Source: Luteolibacter flavescens
Lineage (GTDB): Bacteria > Verrucomicrobiota > Verrucomicrobiia > Verrucomicrobiales > Akkermansiaceae
Reading direction: 5' to 3'
Assembly: GCF_025950085.1 (NCBI RefSeq)
Contig: NZ_JAPDDS010000001.1
Location: forward strand, 434,001 to 498,000
Length of the DNA: 64,000 bases
The position numbers and the translations under genes are program-made. Shown in pieces: positions 61,123-64,000 of the stretch. The notes beneath the pieces are model-generated. The model ran no database searches. It was not told where the DNA came from and was given only the letters and a program-made list of their open reading frames with translations. The stretch's first letter is position 1. Every line of letters starts with the position of its first letter.

Positions 61123-61135
61123 TCTCACCGTGGCA

Positions 61136-61150
61136 GCGGCTTCCAGCCGC
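61136..61150 (+). promoter_or_regulatory. Small hairpin between troA and troB
   Basis: A 6-bp stem (GCGGCT with AGCCGC) and a 3-nt loop lie 13 bp after the troA stop. Such hairpins sometimes protect an upstream binding-protein mRNA so that it exceeds the pump mRNA; here this is only a possibility. Confidence 0.3.
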
Positions 61151-61171
61151 AAGCCCCACCAATCCCCGACC

Positions 61172-62065
61172 ATGACTCCCCTCACCCTCGACGTGGAATC
61201 CGTGTCCGTGGCCTATTCCAATGGCCACCGGGCGCTCCATGATGCGACCTTTCACCTGAAGGGCGGCACCATCTGCGCCCTGGTGGGGGTCAATGGCAGC
61301 GGGAAATCAACGCTGTTCAAGAGCATCATGGGCTTCGTCCATCCGGATTGTGGCGCGGTCCGGATCAATGGCCGGCCGGTGCGCGTCGCCCTACGGGAAA
61401 ATCTGGTCGCCTACGTCCCGCAGGCCGAGGAGGTCGATTGGCAATTCCCCGTGAATGTCACCGACGTGACGATGATGGGGCGCTATGGCTCGATGAATTT
61501 CCTCCGCATCCCTCGAGCCACCGACAAGGCCGCGGTGGAGGAAAGCCTGAAGCGGGTCTCCATGTGGGACTTCCGCGAACGGCAGATCGGCGAGCTCAGC
61601 GGAGGGCAAAAGAAGCGCGTCTTCCTCGCCCGCGCGCTTGCGCAGGGAGCGCGCATCATCCTGCTGGATGAGCCCTTCACCGGCGTGGATGTGAAGACCG
61701 AGGAGGCGATCATCGCGCTGCTCCGAGAACTGCGGGAAGCCGGGTGCATCATTCTCGTCTCCACCCACAATCTCGGCAGCGTGCCGGAATTCTGCGACCA
61801 GGTCGTGCTCATCAATCGCACCGTGCTCGCCTACGGGGATACGCATGACGTCTTCACCGAGCAGAACCTGACCAAGGCGTTCGGAGGGGTGCTCCGGCAA
61901 TTCCACTTCGAGGAATCCACCATCCAGGACCACGACGGCCGCGCCGTCCGCGTCCTCTCCGACGACGAGCGCCCGCTGGTCTTTGGCAAGGACGGCCACC
62001 TCGAATACAAGGACCGCGAAGGCCGCGAACACATCGTCAAGCAGCGCGAGGAGGAAGAGGGATGA
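61172..62065 (+). CDS. troB: Metal ABC transporter ATP-binding protein
   Basis: 297-residue ATPase of the manganese/zinc importer. Walker A is [11 protein letters not shown], the signature is [15 protein letters not shown], Walker B is [12 protein letters not shown]. The start [15 protein letters not shown] was chosen at 61172; an upstream in-frame extension to 61130 has no family support. A C-terminal tail of about 40 residues past the ATPase ([20 protein letters not shown]) is longer than usual. The stop overlaps troC by ATGA. It acts on the inner side of the cytoplasmic membrane. Confidence 0.95.
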   Translation: MTPLTLDVESVSVAYSNGHRALHDATFHLKGGTICALVGVNGSGKSTLFKSIMGFVHPDCGAVRINGRPVRVALRENLVAYVPQAEEVDWQFPVNVTDVTMMGRYGSMNFLRIPRATDKAAVEESLKRVSMWDFRERQIGELSGGQKKRVFLARALAQGARIILLDEPFTGVDVKTEEAIIALLRELREAGCIILVSTHNLGSVPEFCDQVVLINRTVLAYGDTHDVFTEQNLTKAFGGVLRQFHFEESTIQDHDGRAVRVLSDDERPLVFGKDGHLEYKDREGREHIVKQREEEEG

Positions 62066-62928
62066 TCTCCGATCTCCTCATACCCCTTCAGTATGACTAC
62101 ATGCTGCGTGCGATCTGGGTCAGCACCTTGATTGGCGGGGTTTGCGGTTTCCTGTCGTCCTTCGTCACGATGAAGGGTTGGTCGCTGATGGGTGACGCGC
62201 TTTCGCACGCGGTGGTCCCGGGGGTGGCGCTGGCCTATCTCTTCGGCCTGCCTTTCGCGCTCGGGGCATTCGTGGCGGGGCTGCTGGCGGCGGGCACCAT
62301 GGCTTTCGTGAAAACCCAGAGCCGCCTCCGCGAGGACGCGACGATGGGCATCGTCTTCACCACCTACTTCGCCCTCGGTCTGCTGCTCATCTCCATTTTC
62401 CCCGCGGGGGTGGACCGCAAGACAATCATCTTTGGCAATATCCTGGGGATCTCCGACTCGGATATCCTTCAGGTGGTCGCGATCAGCGTCGTGGCGCTCG
62501 TGGTGCTGGGGCTGAAGTGGCGCGACCTGATGCTCTTCTGCTTCGATCCGAATCAGGCGCGCACGCTCGGGCTGCCGGTGCGGCGATTGCACCTGCTGCT
62601 GCTGGCCCTGCTCTCGGCCGTTACCGTCGCCGCGCTACAGGCGGTCGGCGCGGTGCTGGTGGTGGCCATGCTCATCACGCCCGGTGCCACGGCCTTCCTC
62701 CTCACGGACCGCTTCGGGAGGATGCTCTGGATCTCGTCCCTTTTGGGTGCCGTCACCTCGATGACCGGCGCCTACTCGAGCTACTACGTCAATGGCTCCA
62801 CCGGCGGGTGCATCGTCACCCTCCAGACGCTGGTTTTCCTCGTCGCCTTCATCTTTGCCCCGAAACACGGCATGCTCGCGGCCAAGCGCCGCGCCCGCCA
62901 AACCGCCCAACTCGATGGACCTGTTTGA
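62062..62928 (+). CDS. troC: Metal ABC transporter permease (ABC-3 family)
   Basis: 288-residue channel subunit with about eight membrane segments. Typical stretches are [20 protein letters not shown] near the start, [20 protein letters not shown], and [20 protein letters not shown]. The ATG overlaps troB as ATGA. It forms the channel with the very similar neighbour downstream; TroC/TroD heterodimers are normal in this family. Confidence 0.95.
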   Translation: MISDLLIPLQYDYMLRAIWVSTLIGGVCGFLSSFVTMKGWSLMGDALSHAVVPGVALAYLFGLPFALGAFVAGLLAAGTMAFVKTQSRLREDATMGIVFTTYFALGLLLISIFPAGVDRKTIIFGNILGISDSDILQVVAISVVALVVLGLKWRDLMLFCFDPNQARTLGLPVRRLHLLLLALLSAVTVAALQAVGAVLVVAMLITPGATAFLLTDRFGRMLWISSLLGAVTSMTGAYSSYYVNGSTGGCIVTLQTLVFLVAFIFAPKHGMLAAKRRARQTAQLDGPV

Positions 62929-63754
62929 GCCACTTCGCTACCCCTTCATGCAGGACGCGCTGCTGGTCGGCTGCGTCATCGCGGCGATGTGCGCGGTGCT
63001 CTCGTGCTTTCTCATCCTGAAAGGCTGGTCGCTCATGGGCGACGCCATTTCACACGCAGTGCTGCCCGGCATCGTCATCGCCTACCTCGCCGGACTGCCG
63101 CTGGCGCTCGGCGCATTCGCCTCCGGCCTGACGTGCGCGATCGGCACCGGCTTCATCAAGCAACACAGCCGGATCAAGGAGGACACCGTGATGGGCGTCG
63201 TCTTCACCGGCATGTTTGCCTTCGGACTGGTGCTCTTCAGCCGCACCCACTCGGACCTCCATCTCGACCACATCCTTTTCGGCAACATCCTCGGCATCGC
63301 CCGCGAGCAGAGGATCGAAAGCTACCTGCTCGGCGGCGGCATCCTCGCCATCGTCGCGCTGCTGCGGAGGGATTTCCTGCTGATCTGCTTCGATCCCGCG
63401 CAGGCGCGCGTGCTCGGCATCCGGGAGAGATTCCTGAATTACCTCCTGCTTTCCCTTCTCTCGCTGGCCATCGTCGTCGCGCTCAAGGCTGTCGGCATCA
63501 TCCTGGTGGTGGCAATGCTGATCGCGCCCGGCTGCATCGCGCACCTGTGGACCGACCGTTTCGACCGGATGCTGATGATCGCCACGGCTTCCGCCGTCGG
63601 GTCCACCGTCACGGGCATCTTCATCAGCTTCCATATCGAAGGCTCTACCGGAGCATGCATCGTCCTGACCCAGGCACTCGTTTTCACCGCGTCACTCCTG
63701 TTTGCGCCGAAATACGGGATCTACGGCGTGGCGCGTCGGAGGGGCGGGGCCTGA
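62915..63754 (+). CDS. troD: Metal ABC transporter permease (ABC-3 family), second subunit
   Basis: 279 residues, closely related to its neighbour ([40 protein letters not shown]). I chose the ATG at 62915 ([19 protein letters not shown]), which overlaps the end of troC by 14 bp; a longer reading lies wholly inside troC. About eight membrane segments. It is the last gene of the importer operon; the 65-bp gap before the next gene has no terminator that I can see. Confidence 0.94.
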   Translation: MDLFEPLRYPFMQDALLVGCVIAAMCAVLSCFLILKGWSLMGDAISHAVLPGIVIAYLAGLPLALGAFASGLTCAIGTGFIKQHSRIKEDTVMGVVFTGMFAFGLVLFSRTHSDLHLDHILFGNILGIAREQRIESYLLGGGILAIVALLRRDFLLICFDPAQARVLGIRERFLNYLLLSLLSLAIVVALKAVGIILVVAMLIAPGCIAHLWTDRFDRMLMIATASAVGSTVTGIFISFHIEGSTGACIVLTQALVFTASLLFAPKYGIYGVARRRGGA

Positions 63755-63819
63755 AACACCCCCGTCATCCCCTCTCATTCCGCTTGCCGGGGCGAGTCGT
63801 GGTGAAGAATCTCCCGGCG

Positions 63820-64000
63820 ATGCAAACCGCTGCCTATTTCAAAGACCTGTTCGGCCTCGAGGGACAAACCGCCGTCGTCATCGGGGGCACCGGAGAGCTT
63901 TGCGGCTGCATGGCACAGGGTCTCGCCCGCGCCGGCGCGGAGGTCGTGCTGGTCGGCCGCATCCGCGAAAAGGCCGAGCGGAACCTCACCGAGATCGAGG
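63820..64000 (+). CDS. SDR family oxidoreductase (partial, N-terminus only)
   Basis: Only the first 60 residues are in the window. They contain a Rossmann-fold start: [20 protein letters not shown], then the strand AEVVLVGR. This is the NAD(P)-binding half of a short-chain dehydrogenase; the glycine motif reads GGTGELCG, as in D-mannonate or fructuronate-type SDRs. The substrate cannot be known without the rest. A GTG at 63799 is an alternative in-frame start. Confidence 0.8.
   Translation, partial: MQTAAYFKDLFGLEGQTAVVIGGTGELCGCMAQGLARAGAEVVLVGRIREKAERNLTEIE

Noticed and set aside
1-64000. CRISPR arrays, rRNA genes and metabolite riboswitches
   Set aside because: I looked for regularly spaced repeats and conserved RNA motifs by eye and saw none; a covariance-model search would be decisive.

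Overview
This 64 kb window looks like chromosomal DNA of a Gram-negative, heterotrophic member of the Verrucomicrobiota, most like the Luteolibacter/Verrucomicrobiaceae group. The evidence is protein content: a DUF1592/DUF1552 pair, several very large secreted PVC-type cytochrome/dehydrogenase proteins with CxxCH motifs, a small membrane protein starting with the NPYQAP signature seen in PVC bacteria, an LpxI lipid A enzyme, high GC with strong codon bias, and many starts without a Shine-Dalgarno sequence. The genus is inferred, not proven. There are no rRNA genes, no CRISPR array and no prophage.

Layout. 1-10.5 kb: two peptide ABC importers back to back, a Yej-type operon on the minus strand (yejB, yejE, yejA, oppD, oppF; the last runs off the left edge) and an Opp-type lipoprotein plus two permeases on the plus strand. 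10.5-15.3 kb: housekeeping genes (radC, rpmJ for ribosomal protein L36, a YqeY-like gene, ispD, an M16 peptidase, a secreted sugar dehydrogenase). 15.4-23 kb: an RND efflux operon (outer-membrane factor, RND pump, adaptor) with a linked NarL-type two-component system. 23-26.5 kb: ilvB, an unknown membrane-protein gene and ilvN, ending in a clear terminator. 26.5-32.8 kb: a cysteine-cluster protein, an amidase, a GH43-like hydrolase, a large secreted SGNH hydrolase with a tail-fibre-like C-terminus, tRNA-Arg(CCT) and a squalene/phytoene synthase. 32.9-36.7 kb: a membrane pseudokinase with TPR-like repeats, a Phd/ParE-type toxin-antitoxin pair with a perfect palindromic operator, and a small membrane protein. 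36.8-38.2 kb: a complete insertion sequence. 38.2-55.2 kb: a set of PVC cytochrome/dehydrogenase genes interrupted by a DnaA-box-rich noncoding segment (42.4-42.8 kb, candidate replication origin), lpxI, tRNA-Leu(CAA), the DUF1592/DUF1552 operon and an orphan ABC-2 permease. 55.2-59.3 kb: a membrane alkaline-phosphatase-fold enzyme, a glycosyltransferase and a HAD phosphatase. 59.3-63.8 kb: a metal-uptake locus with an outer-membrane barrel protein plus a troABCD-like manganese ABC importer, each preceded by a copy of the same palindrome. The right edge cuts an SDR oxidoreductase gene.

How it fits together. The window combines nutrient import (peptides, manganese), turnover of carbohydrates outside the cytoplasm (GH43, SGNH hydrolase, sugar dehydrogenases fused to c-type hemes), envelope maintenance (LpxI, amidase, glycosyltransferase, phosphotransferase-like enzyme) and drug/solute efflux under two-component control. 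The points most worth follow-up are the DnaA-box cluster, the shared metalloregulator-like palindrome that links a porin-like barrel to a Mn importer, the unknown gene inside ilvBN, the catalytically altered kinase, and the four-site end structure of the insertion sequence.
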